Shown: positions 1 through 11,798 of the stretch, one piece after another
Position numbering within the stretch: position 1 is the stretch's first letter
Layout: each line of letters starts with the position of its first letter
Assembly: GCF_022682495.2 (NCBI RefSeq)
Contig: NC_071389.1
Location: forward strand, 56,194,239-56,258,238
Length of the DNA stretch: 64,000 nucleotides
From: Desmodus rotundus
Taxonomy: Eukaryota; Chordata; Mammalia; Chiroptera; Phyllostomidae
Direction of reading: 5' to 3'
The notes under the pieces: model-generated
What the model was told of the DNA's origin: nothing
What the model saw: the letters and a program-made list of their open reading frames with translations, nothing else
The model's database searches: none
Made by a program: the position numbers and the translations under genes

Positions 1-738
1 ATGTAATAGATGCTTTAATCGACGTCCTCATCAGGGCAGAATTTCTTTCTTGTTATGTTGAAAACTCTGAAGGCATTGCTTAAAGTTAAGATGTAGATGC
101 TGAACTCCAAACGAAATGCAAATACTATATAAACTTTAGGAATATAGGACAGAATATTTGTAAGGAAAATAATATTTTATTGCTCAGAGACGCAATCCTT
201 CTTTTTGAAGAATGGAAATTCTTAGTTGGTCTGAAGATTGTAGGTTATTGTTAAGCTGAAGAATTGAAGTTCCCAATAAAAATCAAGGGAAGAAATTCAT
301 AGTCAATGAAATCATGAATGTGCATATTGATCTTAAAATGTAAATGTCCTTAAGTATGTAATTCTAATGTTTGTGTAATTCCTTGCCTGTTGGGGAACCA
401 GTAAGTCCCATTCACTCAGATTAAAATCTCCAGTGGGATCACTCCTAAGCATTGTATGGGCCAGTGGGAGCTCTTGAGTTCATCAAAGTTTGCAATAGGT
501 CATAGGGGGTTCTAAACTTCCTGGTGTGAAATGGGAGAATGGTGATTAAAGCATCCTCTGGTGTCTCTAAGAGACGATATTTATTTATTTGGTAATTTTT
601 CCCAAATCTTCCATAGTTGTGTCTATGTTGGAAGTATATTTGATCAATAAATAAGCATTTTTTCAGAGTGCTCCTGAAAAATTCTTTTGGGTTCAGATTG
701 AGTGTGTCTATTTAGGACATGTTTGTTAAAGTAGTGCT
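1..738. other. Intron of IFI44L, no feature seen
   Basis: No exon, conserved protein frame or clear repeat was recognised here. Because the first IFI44L exon in the window begins at 2792 and the upstream P-loop exon is absent, this stretch should be intronic to IFI44L. That placement is inferred. Confidence 0.4.
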
Positions 739-1392
739 CCTCAGAATGAGGTTTGTGGACTCCTGAGGTTTCCTGGGACCCTTTTAGAGGATCTGTAATT
801 ATAAACTATTTTTATAATAATATTAAGATGCGTTTTGCACTTTCTGGTTGACATTTGAGCTAACCATACGAACTTAGTTTTATCAATTACCATCTCAGTA
901 CGAATCAAATAATGGCACCAAACAGTACTAGTAGAATATTCTTCCTTACCACTGAGCTTGCAGTAAAAAAAATGAGAAAGACATATAAAGCCCTTCTAAT
1001 CCTTATCAAAGTATGGTGGGTGATCATCAAAGGCATGGGTGTGATGGAGTTGTGAGCTCAACTTTTCTCATGTACCATAAAATTTTAATCGAGAAGGCAA
1101 TTGGCACACTTACTTATTTATACTGCGTATTTGGTAGACAGTTTTTGGGAAATGCATAAAGTGGGCCTATCACTCCAAGGAAAACCAACAGTGTTTGGTG
1201 CCAATGATAACATTTTAGCTGTTAACAGAAATATGAGAACTTTAAGAAACATGTTTCCACCACTCTGAGCTTGATAATTTTCCAATAGTTATCTGATGAA
1301 ATTAATGATGGTATTAACGGAAATGATGCTTTAATACTGTACAATGAAACATGCCAATATTTGGAAAATCTATATAAGCCATTGAACCAATA

Positions 1393-1561
1393 CACATCTA
1401 TTTTTAATCCTTACCCAAGGTTTCTTCCCTGTTGTTTTAGAGAGAGAGAAACATCAATCAGCAGCCTCCTGTAATGTGCCCCAACCAGGGATTGAACCCA
1501 CAGCCTTGGTACATGCCCTGACCAGGGATCGAACCAACCAACTAGGCCACCCCTCCAGGGC
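1393..1561 (-). mobile_element. Ves-type bat SINE, minus strand
   Basis: On the minus strand it starts with a tRNA-like head (GCCCTGGAGGGGTGGCCTAG, with B-box-like GGTTCGATCCC and GGTTCAATCCC) and ends with TTTCTCTCTCTC. This is the layout of bat Ves SINEs. A 10-bp target duplication, TGAACCAATA, flanks it at 1383-1392 and 1562-1571, which fixes both ends. Confidence 0.85.
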
Positions 1562-1860
1562 TGAACCAATATTTTAAATGAGCAATGCATCAAGTTACAA
1601 AATCATGTGTGGATAAAAGACATATTCAAAGTGTAAGATACAGCAGTGAATTTAATGTAATAAAGAATATAAAATGTCACAGATTCCACATTGTAGCTAA
1701 CATTTGAGAAATTATCAGTTGTTGAGCTTTGATATATGTTAATGAAGAATATCCAAAATCCTCTGAAAGCTGTTAAACACTTCCTCCTTTTCTTACTACA
1801 TATATATATGTGAAGCCAGATTTCCTTTATATACTTCAGCCAAAACAATATATCACAACA

Positions 1861-1889
1861 GATTGAATGATATGAGATATCATTCAATC
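1861..1889. repeat. Perfect 13-bp hairpin
   Basis: GATTGAATGATAT and ATATCATTCAATC form a perfect 13-bp stem around the loop GAG. The 18-mer ATCACAACAGATTGAATG occurs at 1852-1869 and again at 1887-1904, and ATATGAGATATC at 1870-1881 and 1914-1925. The hairpin therefore looks like part of a small local rearrangement inside the fossil transposon. Confidence 0.7.
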
Positions 1890-2073
1890 ACAACAGATTG
1901 AATGCCTCTGCAGATATGAGATATCCAGCTATATTCTACCAATCCAGATATTAGAAAGAATTGCAAAATGTAAATCAACCCCACTTTTTTAAATAATATT
2001 TTTGGAAAGTAATTTTATTTTTTTGTAGAAACCTTGTTTCAATTAAATGTAAGATATTCATAATTGCATTTTA

Positions 2074-2281
2074 TTTTATTTTAAGATTTTATTTATTTAT
2101 AGAGGGAGGGGAAGGGAAGGAGAAAGAGAGGGAGAGAAACATCAATGTGTGATTGCTTCTTGTGTGCCCTCAACTGGGGACCTGGCCTGAAACCCAGACA
2201 TATGCCCAGACTGAGAATCTAACTGGTGACCCTTTGCTTCACAGGCTGTCACTCAATCCACTAAGCCACACCAGTCAGGGC
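2074..2281 (-). mobile_element. Ves-type bat SINE, minus strand
   Basis: The minus-strand tRNA-like head reads GCCCTGACTGGTGTGGCTTA. The body contains TTGATGTTTCTCTCCCTC and ends in an A/T-rich tail. A 16-bp perfect target duplication, TCATAATTGCATTTTA, lies at 2058-2073 and 2282-2297. This is the best-supported SINE in the window. Confidence 0.93.
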
Positions 2282-2319
2282 TCATAATTGCATTTTAAAA
2301 TGATATAAGAAATATTTAA

Positions 2320-2554
2320 GCTCTGGTCGCTGTGGCTTATTTGGTTGGAGCGTTTTCCATACAATAGAAGGTTATAGGTCATATTCCCCCTCAGGGCACC
2401 TACCTAGGTTTCGGGTTTGATCCTTAGCTGGGGCGTGTAAGGGAGGCAACCAATTGATGTTTCTCTTTCACATGGATGTTGCTCTCCCTCTCCCCCAACA
2501 CTTCATGTCTAGAATCAATGAAAATATCCTTGGGTGACGATGAAATTTTTTTAA
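2320..2554 (+). mobile_element. Ves-type bat SINE, plus strand
   Basis: The plus-strand head, GCTCTGGTCGCTGTGGCTTA, is followed by a tRNA-like B box (GGTTTGATCC), CAATTGATGTTTCTCTTTC and a T/A-rich tail. A 13-bp target duplication, AAGAAATATTTAA, lies at 2307-2319 and 2555-2567. It sits 40 bp from the previous SINE in the opposite orientation. Confidence 0.9.
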
Positions 2555-2791
2555 AAGAAATATTTAAAACTTTCATTTTTAACTTCTGTGTTAAATATTA
2601 ATAAATATAAACCATATTAAATATTTGTGGGACCCTCAATAATATTTAAGAGTTGAAGGTGATCCTGAGATCAAAATGTTTGAGGACAAGAGTGTTAAAA
2701 TAGTAACCAGTCTCTGGTTGCCTTATTGTCTTGTCTTGAATGCTAATTGAAGAACACAATTTTATATTTGATGTATATGTCTTCTTTACAG

Positions 2792-2944
2792 TACAGGATC
2801 TATCCTATTAAAGATGGAAAAGGTGGAGAATCTCTGCCATTTAAGTTGTGTGATTCCATGGGGCTGGATGAGGAAGAAGGAGCAGGATTGTGCATGGATG
2901 ACATACGCCACATCTTAAAAGGCTGCATGCCAGACAGATATCAT
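2792..2944 (+). CDS. IFI44L: IFI44L exon with DxxG motif
   Basis: The acceptor is CTTCTTTACAG before TAC and the donor is CAT followed by GTAAGA; 153 nt, phase 0 on both sides. It encodes YRIYPIKDGKGG through MPDRYH, including LCDSMGLDEEEGAG. It pairs with IFI44 exon 5 (147 nt). Confidence 0.93.
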
Positions 2945-5900
2945 GTAAGAACTCTAATCTCTAAAGCATTTCAAATAACTTTTATCATGCATTTTGTTGA
3001 GTTTTTACTCCATATGGCAGTTTCAACTATTGTAAGGTGATTTCAACATTAACTAAAACTACTGTACTTTAGATGGGTAAGCATTTATGTAAGTACAGTA
3101 ACTGCTCTTCTTTTCTATGCTATTAAGAAATACAGCCAAAAGGCAGGATTCTACTTCTAGTAAAAGGTCATGAGGAGATTGTATTTACATCACACACTTT
3201 AATCTCACACTTTTTTTGATCACTTAGACAAAACATTGGAGCAATAACCATGTTTTTTGCTGAGGCATGCTATTCTACTAAAATAGTTAGTATTTATTAC
3301 TTAAATGCTACTTGAGTAACTAGATCCAAAGGTTGGCTCTGCCACTAATTAGATGTGTATCCATCTACAGACTTGTATCTGTAAGTCTGTTTTTTTCACG
3401 TGTGAGATGTACTGTAGGTAATAATAGTGCCTATCTCATAGGGTGTCTGAAAAGATAAAAGAGATGATGTACTCTAAATTCTCAAAAGTTAACTATCACT
3501 ATCATCTTTCTTTTAGATATTGGGAATAATACAATTAGCCTCAATTTCTAAACAGTGACTTCCTTTGACTTTCAATTATGCTTGATTGGAAACTACAGCT
3601 ATGTACTCATTTATTCAAAAACCCTGTATTTAAAAACTAATTTGTGTGAGACACTATGTTAGTTACTAGGTACACATAGTTGAATAAGAACATAATTCTT
3701 ATTCTCATGGAGCTCACAATTTAAGAAGACAAAGACACAGGGAGGATGAGCAGAGCAGAAAGATGAGAAAAATCATGAGCATACTAACACCTTTATTTTT
3801 TACAGCAGAAAAAAGTGAATCCTCTCAGTCCAGCATTGAAACATATAGTTAAAGAATAATTAATCAATCTTTTACTGTGCTTTGTAATTTATTGTCCTAA
3901 TCCTAGAAAGATTATTGTCTTGTGGTAAAGTGATATTAACTTAGACTTGAAATTTGGTGTTTCTTCTGTTTTATTTCAGTTTTTTTTTCTGTAAAATTAA
4001 AATAAATCATAGTATCTAAATGGAATTTTCAGTATATTTTTGTCTCTTTTTTCTCTATTCATTAGTTCATTTGAGTATACAAAATGCTTAGAGAAGAGTC
4101 TTAAATGGTGTGTGACATTGTTAACAGTAGGGTTTTTTTTTTTAGTGAGATTTGTAGCTTAAAAAACATTATTTGTACTTTCTTAAAGTATTTCTTTCAT
4201 AGATAATGTAAATTATGGATAATTATAATTTTTTACCAAAGTAATGAAGTGGTTTTCCTATAAAAAAGATATAATGGCATTATGATCAGAGTGGAGAGGA
4301 AATATGGAAGGGGCACCACTAACTGGTCTGGGGAAGGGGGAACTGTGGGGAGGGAAAGTTTTGGGTTGAAAGTTAGTGGTGGTCACATTTGAAGCATGAA
4401 TTTTGTCTTAAAGAATTCAACAGAAGCTCTCTAAATGTTACTGTATATTTGTTTCTCTAACAGTTTAATCCCCAGCAACCAATTACATGCAAACACCCTA
4501 ACTTCATCATCTCTCCATCACTGAAGGACAGGATTCACTGTGTGGCTTATGTCTTAGACAGCAGCTCTATCAACATGCTGTCCTCTAAAATGCTGGCAAA
4601 GTTAAAACAAGTTCAAGAAGAAGTATTAAACTGTGGTGAGTCTCATTTCACTTATCACAAAATGTATTTTGAGATAATTGTAGATTCATAGGATAGAATC
4701 TACAATTCTCTGTAACTCTCTGCAAAGAGGTTACAGAGAGGTTCCGTGTACGTTTCATCTATTTGCTAAGCCCTGGGTGTTTGGCGGCAACAGCAGGCAG
4801 ACAACACCCACAGCCTTGACTGAAGGAAAGGCCCTAAACCTTACTCTTCGGTCCTTAAAGACTAAAACGGCCATATTTTTTGTCACATATGATTTTCCTG
4901 TGGCTTGATAGGGAAGTCACCTCCCCACATTATGTGAGCAGACCAAGATGATCAAAACTTGGTATTTGACACTTAAATTGTGTGTATGGCTCTATGTCAT
5001 CTTATCACATGTGTAGACTCATGTGACCACTATAATCTAGATAGAGAACTATTCAATTGTTACAAAAATCTCCCTTATGGTACCTCCTAACCCCCCATCA
5101 TCCTTAATTCTTGACAACCACAAATGTCTTCTCTCTATTTATAAGTTTGTCATTTTGAGAATGCTATATACATGGAATTATACAGTATATCACTTTTTGA
5201 CTCTTTTCACTCAGTTTCTTATCTATGGAGGTCCATAGTAGTTGTTGTGTGTATCTAGACTCATTCCTCTTTATGGTTTAGTGGTATTCCATGGCATAGA
5301 TATACCACAGTTCATTTAACATTTTTGATTATTTCCAGTGTTTGGCTATTGCAAATAAAACTCCTATGGACATTAGTGTATGTGCTCTTCATAGTCGTTT
5401 TTTTTTTTTTTTAAATCAAGATGAGGAAGTTCTTTATCCCTAATTATCTGTGAGTTTTTATTTTTTATCAAGAATAAAAGGTATTGAATTTTTGTCAAAT
5501 AGTTTTTCTCCACAGATTGACATGATCATGGGATTTTTCTTTAGGCTTTTAATATGATGGATTACACTGATTTTCTTTGAAACTTGAATTATTAGCCTTG
5601 ACTCCTTTGAATGAAACCCATGTATTCTTTGCATATAATTTTTTTCATGTGGTGATGAGTCCCATTTGATAATAGTTTATTAAGAATTTTTGCATCTATA
5701 TTTATGAGGGATATTGGTCTGTAGATGTCCCTCTCTCTATTTTTTCCCTTAGTCAGGTTTTGTATCGGGGTAATACTGGCTTTATAAAATGAATTGGGAA
5801 GTTTACCTTCCTCTTCTATTTCTGGAAGAGATTTTATAAAATTCATGTTAATTTCTCTTTAAATATTTAATAGAGTTCTCTAATGAAGCCATCTGGGCCT

Positions 5901-8900
5901 GGAGATTTCTTTTTCAGGAGATTTTAAAATCAAAAATTCAATTTAAAAATTGTTACAGAGCTATTAAAATGACCTATTTCCTGTTATGTGAGTTTGGTAG
6001 GTTGTAGTTTTTAACTTGAGTCTGTTTCATCTACATTGTCAAATTTATGTGTGTAAAATCATTCATAGCATTATTCTTTTTATGCCTGAAGGGTCTGTAG
6101 GTATATCCCTGTGTTCCTCCTGATCCTGGTGATTTGTGTCTTCTCTTTTCTTTTTCTTTGTCAGTATTTCCAGAGGTTTGCCAATTTTATTGATCTTTTC
6201 AAGGGGTGATGTTTTTGTTTCTTTGACATTTTAAATTGTTTTTCTGTTTTCAATTCACTTATTGATGTGTGTTCTTTGTGATTTCTTTTTCTGCTGTTTT
6301 AATTTTATTTATTTATTTATTTTTAAATTAAATTTTATTATTTATGCAGTTTATGATTTCTTTCATCTACTTGATTTGGGTATAATTTGCTCTCTTTTTT
6401 TTTCTAGTTTCTTGAGATGGAAACTTAGAGTATTGACTATGGACTTTTCCTCCTTTCCGTTACAAGCATTGAATGCTTACATATTTTCCTGTCAGCACTC
6501 AATGCTTGCCCGCAAATTAGTTATGTCCCACAAACTTATGTTATATTTTCATTATTATCCAACTTAATACATTTTTTATTTTCCTTGAGACTTTCTCTTG
6601 ACTTATAAATTATTTAGAGTATATTGCTTAATTTTCAAGTGCTTGAAGTTTTTCCTGTTTCCATTTTGTTAATGACTTTGACGTTTATTCTATTGTGGTC
6701 AAAGGACACACTCTGATTTAATAATGTTGAAGTTGGTTTGTGGCTCAGGATATAGTCTATCTTGACAAATGTTCCATAGGTGTTTGCAAATAATGTGTAT
6801 GATGTTGATTTTTGGCATGTTTGACAAATGTCAATTACATTCGATTTTCTTGTTTTTTGGTATGACAAGTAATTCTTGATTATATTGTGGATATTTTGGG
6901 TGCTAAAATATGAGACTCTGGATCTTAAGTCTTGTGTTTTAGCATACCTCCTCTGACACCGAGCTGGTGGGAGTGAAAGTACAGTTATCCCACCAGGATT
7001 TATTTGACACATTTGAGAGGTAAGAACATTTTGTTTTTGATCAATATGGCCTACATTTATACCACGGGGAACTAGGAGTCTGATTAAGGCTGGGTGAATG
7101 AATAGTGGTTAAAGTTTCAGTTTCTCACTTGGCCCCCTCCGATACTGGTAGAGAAGGAGAGGAGCACCTCATAACTGTGGTTTAGGTGGAAGTCCAGGAT
7201 TCCCAAGGGGACTCCATTGACATCATTGAGGGGGACCTAGCACACTGCAGGTATAAAGGCCCTGGCTCCCTACTTGCTCTTCTTCTATGACACTGTTAAT
7301 ACCCTGGCAAAGGGTGGAGGTTGGAGAAAGGAAGAAATATGTTTATAGATCAATCAGACTGAGGTTATTTCTGTGGTGTTTGGCTGGGATAGAATAGCTG
7401 TTGTCTGAAAGTTTTATGTCTTGCTAGGTTGTGGCTTTTCTCATTGTTTGGCTAGAAAGAACAGACTCCCTTCTCTTCCCTTCCCTCCCCTTCCTTCTCT
7501 TTTCCCTTGTTTTTCTTTTCTTTTGCCAGATCCAATTGGCATTTCTTAGGTGCAGGCTCAGAATATAGTATTTGAGAGGAAAGAACATTTCCTCTCCAGC
7601 AGCTAATAAAGGATATATGAAGTAGGAAGAAAACTTAAAGAACTCCCCACCACATTGTTTCTTGGATCCCAAGGTCCCTAGTCAATCCGTCTTCTTCTCT
7701 TCACCTTTCAATGTTTGCATTTAATTTATATGTAATATCCAGTGTTTTTAGCTGTACTTAGCAGGAAGAAGAGTGTATCTCTTCCATTCAGTCCAGAACT
7801 GGCTGGAAGTCCTCTCATTGGACTTCCAAAAATTTTAGTGTGAAGCCTTGTTTGGGCTTTCACACTCCACAGCCTCATTGTTTAGTATATCAATTGAAAG
7901 ACCACTTATATTTAGGCTCCGAGAAAAGTCTGTGCAATTTAATGTGTACGACATGGTCTCAGTGGCTAAGTAAACCTACATTTTTTTAAACAGTCATAAA
8001 TTTTGATCCTTGGAAAGTTAATGCAAGTGCAATGAACTTTACTTTCCTCTTGTAATGAGCATTAGATATGCTCAATGTAAGTGTATAAACGTCTAAAAGA
8101 TATAAGTCATGGTGCACTGAGGTAAGACCGAGTCACAGAAGTGCTCAGGTTTGAGGTGGGTTTTCTAAGGACATATGGCTGCGTACCACCCCGGGTGGCA
8201 ACGCTTATAACTGTGCTGACTTAGAGCCTCTAGGAAGATACTGCGTTAATTTGGAAAGGGAAGAGTTGCCTTGTAACAGAAGCTGGAAAATAAATCATAT
8301 GTGTCAATTGTCAGTTAAATGCTGCCCTCTATTAGAGGCCAGGTTTTAATTGGCCAACTTTTTATTTATTCATCTGGGACATAAATGAGAAGAAGACAGC
8401 AAAGGCCATCATTTAGTAACAGAAATCCCAAACACAAGATTTCTGTCAGAGGGAACTCCAAACAGCTCTGGTAAAGGAGCCTCAGAGGTATCCTGGAAAC
8501 CTCAATTTTAAAGTATGTTTTTCCCTTAAGAAGCAGCTGTTACTAAAGCAGAACTTTGATATGTTAGAAGCCGAGTGAGCTTTATTCATCTCATCTCTGT
8601 GGTGTGAGGGAGAAGGGAGGAGGTCCTCAGAAATGAGAAAACAGTACATTTTGCTTTTATAAATGTACACACACAACCCTCAGCACTTTCTCTCTTTTTG
8701 GGGTTCCTTTTAGTTCTCAAGGCCCAACAACCACTCCTTCCACCAATCACTTTAAAATAGACTATTGGTGTGGAATAGCAGCTGACTACGACATAGTGTA
8801 GATTTAGTTTCATTTAGAAATAATCTCTCATGTTGGAAGAAAAAGATTATTTCTCTTAAAAGAAGAACTTCAGGTTCCATATTGAGATGTGGTGGATATC

Positions 8901-9779
8901 TCATTCTCTAAATATTAGAATATCCTACAAAGAACTTATTTTGTGCCTATTTAATTACCTTGTTGACACATTGCAGATTATGAAATGAAAATAACTGATT
9001 TATCTATTTGACATAGGTATACAACAGGTAGCCTTGCTCACTAAAGTGACAAATTACCAGGAAGTTCTTCAAGATAACTTTTTAAACATGAAAAAGTGTG
9101 TGACTTCTGGAAGCGAGGTAAAGAACACTGTGTGTAGCCAGATGTTGTTGAAGCAGTGTTGTATTCTGTGTTCGTGTGCATGCTGGCACTCACGCCACAT
9201 ATTCACAGGCAAATAAAGAAATGGATCAGTTGTGTGGTTAAATCAAGTTGATACCTCACTTTAAAAGTATAACTATCTGAATTATAATTATATTATGTAG
9301 AGAATTTATCTAGCCATTGTTTTTTTAAATTTTTGAATTATATTTAAATTCAGTCAAATTTTAGATATGACTTATCTTTATTAAATTTATTTTTCTACAG
9401 ATAATGAAAATCCAAGAAATGCTACACATTCCTACTTCTAATATTTTCATGGTTGAAAATTATGCTTCAGAAGTGGAACTGGACCCTTTAAAGGACATTC
9501 TGATCCTCTCTGCGCTGAGGCAGATATTACGAGCTGTAGATGACTACTTAGAGGATTTGCCTCTTGAGGAAACAGGTAATCTGGCCCCTTTATGCTCTTC
9601 TCATTAAGCACTGGTTCTTTTTGAAAAACCCTAAGCTATACTTCAGTTGGATGGCTAGCATCCATCTGCCTGCTCTAGTCCTAACAGCCATGTTAAGATA
9701 TGTGCTTTATTTCTACTCTTTTTTTGTTTTGTTTTCAGATGAAGCTGTGGGAATGTCCCAGCTCCATATGTGTGATTAG
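2792..9779 (+). CDS. IFI44L: IFI44L, 3' half (interferon-induced protein 44-like), partial
   Basis: Five exons (2792-2944, 4464-4635, 9017-9117, 9401-9575, 9739-9779) join in frame and end at TAG 9777-9779. The product matches the C-terminal half of mammalian IFI44L: YRIYPIKDGKGG, a DSMG switch-like motif, GLCMDDI, SPSLKDRIHCVAYVLD, and DLPLEET near the end. IFI44L is a cytoplasmic, interferon-induced protein with a TLDc region and a GTPase-like P-loop domain; human IFI44 and IFI44L are reported to modulate interferon responses and restrict some RNA viruses. The TLDc and P-loop exons are not in the window, so the gene is cut by the left edge rather than broken. The motif that reads TKVD in human IFI44L, as I recall it, is TKVT here. 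The last exon encodes DEAVGMSQLHMCD, longer than and unlike the human tail I remember. IFI44 lies downstream on the same strand. Confidence 0.93.
3320..3500 (+). repeat. MIR-like SINE
   Basis: Diverged MIR core: GGCTCTGCCACTAATTAGATGTG, then AATAATAGTGCCTATCTCATAGGG and AAAAGATAAAAGAGATGATG. It lies in an IFI44L intron. No target duplication was seen. Confidence 0.6.
3501..4463. other. IFI44L intron, no feature seen
   Basis: AT-rich intronic sequence running to the acceptor CTCTAACAG at 4463. I recognised no exon, structured RNA or repeat family. Confidence 0.5.
4464..4635 (+). CDS. IFI44L: IFI44L exon, SPSLKDRIHC
   Basis: 172 nt, entering in phase 0 and leaving after one base of a glycine codon (TGTG then GTGAGT). 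It encodes FNPQQPITCKHPNF, SPSLKDRIHCVAYVLD and KLKQVQEEVLNC. IFI44 exon 6 is also exactly 172 nt with the same phases. Confidence 0.95.
4960..6960 (-). mobile_element. Old L1 fragment, minus strand
   Basis: Minus-strand translation of 5592-5846 gives L1 ORF2 reverse-transcriptase remnants ([41 protein letters not shown]). Left of it, TTTAGTGGTATTCCATGG and neighbours match the antisense L1 3' end. Right of it, CTATTGTGGTCAAAGGAC and GGATATAGTCTATCTTGAC match antisense ORF2. The frame is broken many times, so this is an old, inactive copy in an IFI44L intron. It may be more than one insertion. Confidence 0.8.
6961..9016. other. IFI44L intron, mostly unassigned
   Basis: Nothing gene-like was found. 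A CT-rich stretch lies near 7465-7520. The segment around 7100-7350 looks like part of another old transposon but I could not assign it. The interval ends at the acceptor TTTGACATAG (9016). Confidence 0.4.
9017..9117 (+). CDS. IFI44L: IFI44L exon, ALLTKV region
   Basis: 101 nt, entering in phase 1 (completing glycine) and leaving in phase 0 at GAG before GTAAAG. It encodes VALLTKVTNYQEVLQDNFL. The position of the usual Asp in the G4-like TKxD motif is ACA (Thr). It pairs with IFI44 exon 7, also 101 nt. Confidence 0.93.
9401..9575 (+). CDS. IFI44L: IFI44L penultimate exon
   Basis: 175 nt between TTTTCTACAG and the donor GTAATC. It encodes MKIQEMLHIPTSNIFMV, NYASEVELDPLKDILI, LSALRQILRAVDDYLED and LPLEET. 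The segment GAGGATTTGCCTCTTGAG here is the in-window reference that shows the 4-nt insertion in IFI44 exon 8. Confidence 0.95.
9739..9779 (+). CDS. IFI44L: IFI44L last coding exon
   Basis: The acceptor is TTTGTTTTCAG. Two bases complete an Asp codon, then EAVGMSQLHMCD and TAG at 9777-9779. The splice signals and phase fit. The tail itself is poorly conserved, so identity rests on position. Confidence 0.8.
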
Positions 9780-11589
9780 TTGCCCTAATTCTGACACTTG
9801 GCCCAAACCTGGATTGGCAAGCCTCGATCAGAGTTGTTCTCTGCTGCCAGCGTTCATCATACTTTGCCTTCTGTCCCTGATAGCATCTGATAGTTCATTC
9901 TAGGATCAGTCAAACCTCAAGGTCAAAGGCCAACCCTGAGCAGTGGTGGGCCAAAATATCCCTACTGTAAACCACCCTTCATATTTCTACACCATTTGCA
10001 ACTTAATTTCTGTGACACCTTCTTAAACCTCCCTAGTCAAATTAACTATTTTGTTATCTATTAACTTATAACACTTTATTTAACACTCTATGTGAGTAGT
10101 ATTCATATTGAATAATAACTATACAATGATTACACAGATATCTGCTTCCCTAAATAGGCCATGAATACTTTAAGAAGCCAGGTTTGGATTTTACTTATTT
10201 TTGTGTTCACAGAACTTTACATAGTATCTGGCAGGAAGCAAGCATCCCAGTCATTATGCATCCCCTTTGACCTTCCCAGAATGGCAATATGTACTTAAAT
10301 TTTTCTCCTTATAAAAAGGAAGACTAGGAAAGAATGAAATGCTAGAGAGAGAAAACGGAAATAAAGGAGAGAGAATGTTTCACTTATCTCTGAATAAAAA
10401 TATGAATTTAAGTTAATTAAAAAATAAATTTTCTTCCTCTAAGGAACCAATGCCTGATTTTCAGTAATTGAATTCCAAACCATCCTAACCATGTGTCCAA
10501 AGAAGAGTATCAAAATAAGATTACTAGTGCATGTCAATAAGAGGTTTGTCTTATTCAAGTACTTCCAAATGATTCTAACATCCTTCAGGATGCTGTAGAA
10601 GTTAGGGTTATAAATAAAGAAAACATAAATTCAAGAAGATATATTTCAGTTTTTTTTTTCCTAAAGCAATCTTCACTCTTTTCTCTAAATTTCTGAGACT
10701 TTTTCAAATGAATATGCTTGCTTCAATAGTTACTTATATTAAAGCGGTTTAATTTATATTTAATCAGAATTATTGCCTTCTTTGGGCAGTCCTGGGTATT
10801 ATGAGGGGAAGAATTGCTTAGAGATAGTTATCAAAAAATATTTCCTAAAGCAAAGCTTCAGGTGAAACTGTGCTCAAATGAATGTTCAACAGCCATGATT
10901 CAGTGGAAACGATAAATGATAAATGGGGTCTTTAGATCTTGGAGTAGAATCATCATAGATATTGAGGAGTAGAGCCAGAAGTAGATGTTGGGAATGGAAG
11001 TAAAGTGGCAGCCAGGATGGTTATGATGTGGATCTAGGGAGCAATAGATCCAAAAAGTAAGGTGTGTTTGTCTCCACATAACCCAGCGGGGGAAAGCCGT
11101 AACTATTTTTCTTTGGTATAGATTGAAAGTGATTGAAGAGCCGTTGCTGTGCTCACCAACTATGGGGCCATGACAAATCCATTTCCAGAGTGGTGCCAGC
11201 AGAAAATATGGGCAGAAACAAGTTTTGCCAGAGGCAAAATTTGATTTAAGGTGGAAGGTTTTTCACTCATTCGAAGGGGAAGCAGGGAGTACCCTTACGG
11301 AGGAGATGACTATTCTGAAAGGAAGAGTAGTAATGGAGAGATGAAGAGATAAAAAATAAGGGATTATCCAGGTGAACCAACATTGTTTGAAAGCATAAAT
11401 ATTGAGGCTACCAAAAGTTTCCCTTTTTGTAGTAAAAAGAGCAGTGTTAGATAAATGATGTCATAATTTCTAATCCTCTGCCTCTATACTACTTTGGGAA
11501 CATTTAAAAATCTGATGGAGTTAAGTGTATATTTGGAAATTAGGTTGGAAAAGATGGCTGGAGGGGGTCTCAAAAAGAAAGAAAATGAA
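9780..11589 (+). other. IFI44L 3' UTR and downstream flank
   Basis: The 3' UTR should begin here. Candidate AATAAA signals lie at 10360-10365, 10393-10398 and 10423-10428; the sequence alone does not show which is used. The rest to about 11590 has no recognised gene. Confidence 0.5.
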
Positions 11590-11793
11590 TAAGTGGAAAT
11601 ATATTGTACTAGAAAGCTTCTGTGCAGCAAAGGAAACCATCAACAAAATGAAAAGGGACTCTGCTGAACGGGAGAAAGTACTTGCAAATCATATATCTTA
11701 TGAGGAGCTAGTATACAAAGCATGTAAAAACTCATGCAACTCAACAGCAGAAAAACAAACCATCTGATTAAAATATGAGCAAGACAGTTTATT
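11590..11793 (+). mobile_element. L1 ORF2 C-terminal fragment, plus strand
   Basis: Translation gives KWKYIVLESFCAAKETINKM and EREKVLANHISYEELVYK, matching the L1 ORF2 C-terminal region. It is truncated by the solo LTR at 11799. Across that LTR the L1 sequence is in the opposite orientation. Confidence 0.8.
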
Positions 11794-11798
11794 ATAGG

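Larger units (their letters stand above)
739..2700 (+). mobile_element. Fossil DNA transposon (hAT-like), split by SINEs
   Basis: The left part (about 739-860: excess of ACCCTTTTAGAGG-like sequence, then TATTTTTATAATAATATTAAG) and the right part (about 2570-2700: GGGACCCTCAATAATATTTAAGAG, then TTTGAGGAC) resemble the two ends of an old hAT-type mammalian DNA transposon. No intact transposase frame remains. Three younger Ves SINEs interrupt it. I am moderately sure of the class and do not name the family. Confidence 0.4.

Noticed and set aside
1..2791. The missing IFI44L P-loop and TLDc exons
   Set aside because: I looked for GPxGxGKSS and TLDc-like peptides on the plus strand and found none, so they lie upstream of the window.
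4676..4740. Short inverted repeats near ATTGTAGATTC and TCTCTGTAAC
   Set aside because: The 11-bp and imperfect stems are short and sit in AT-rich intron sequence; they could be chance.
8180..8215. CCACCCCGGGTGG palindrome as a regulatory site
   Set aside because: It is isolated in an intron with no promoter context.
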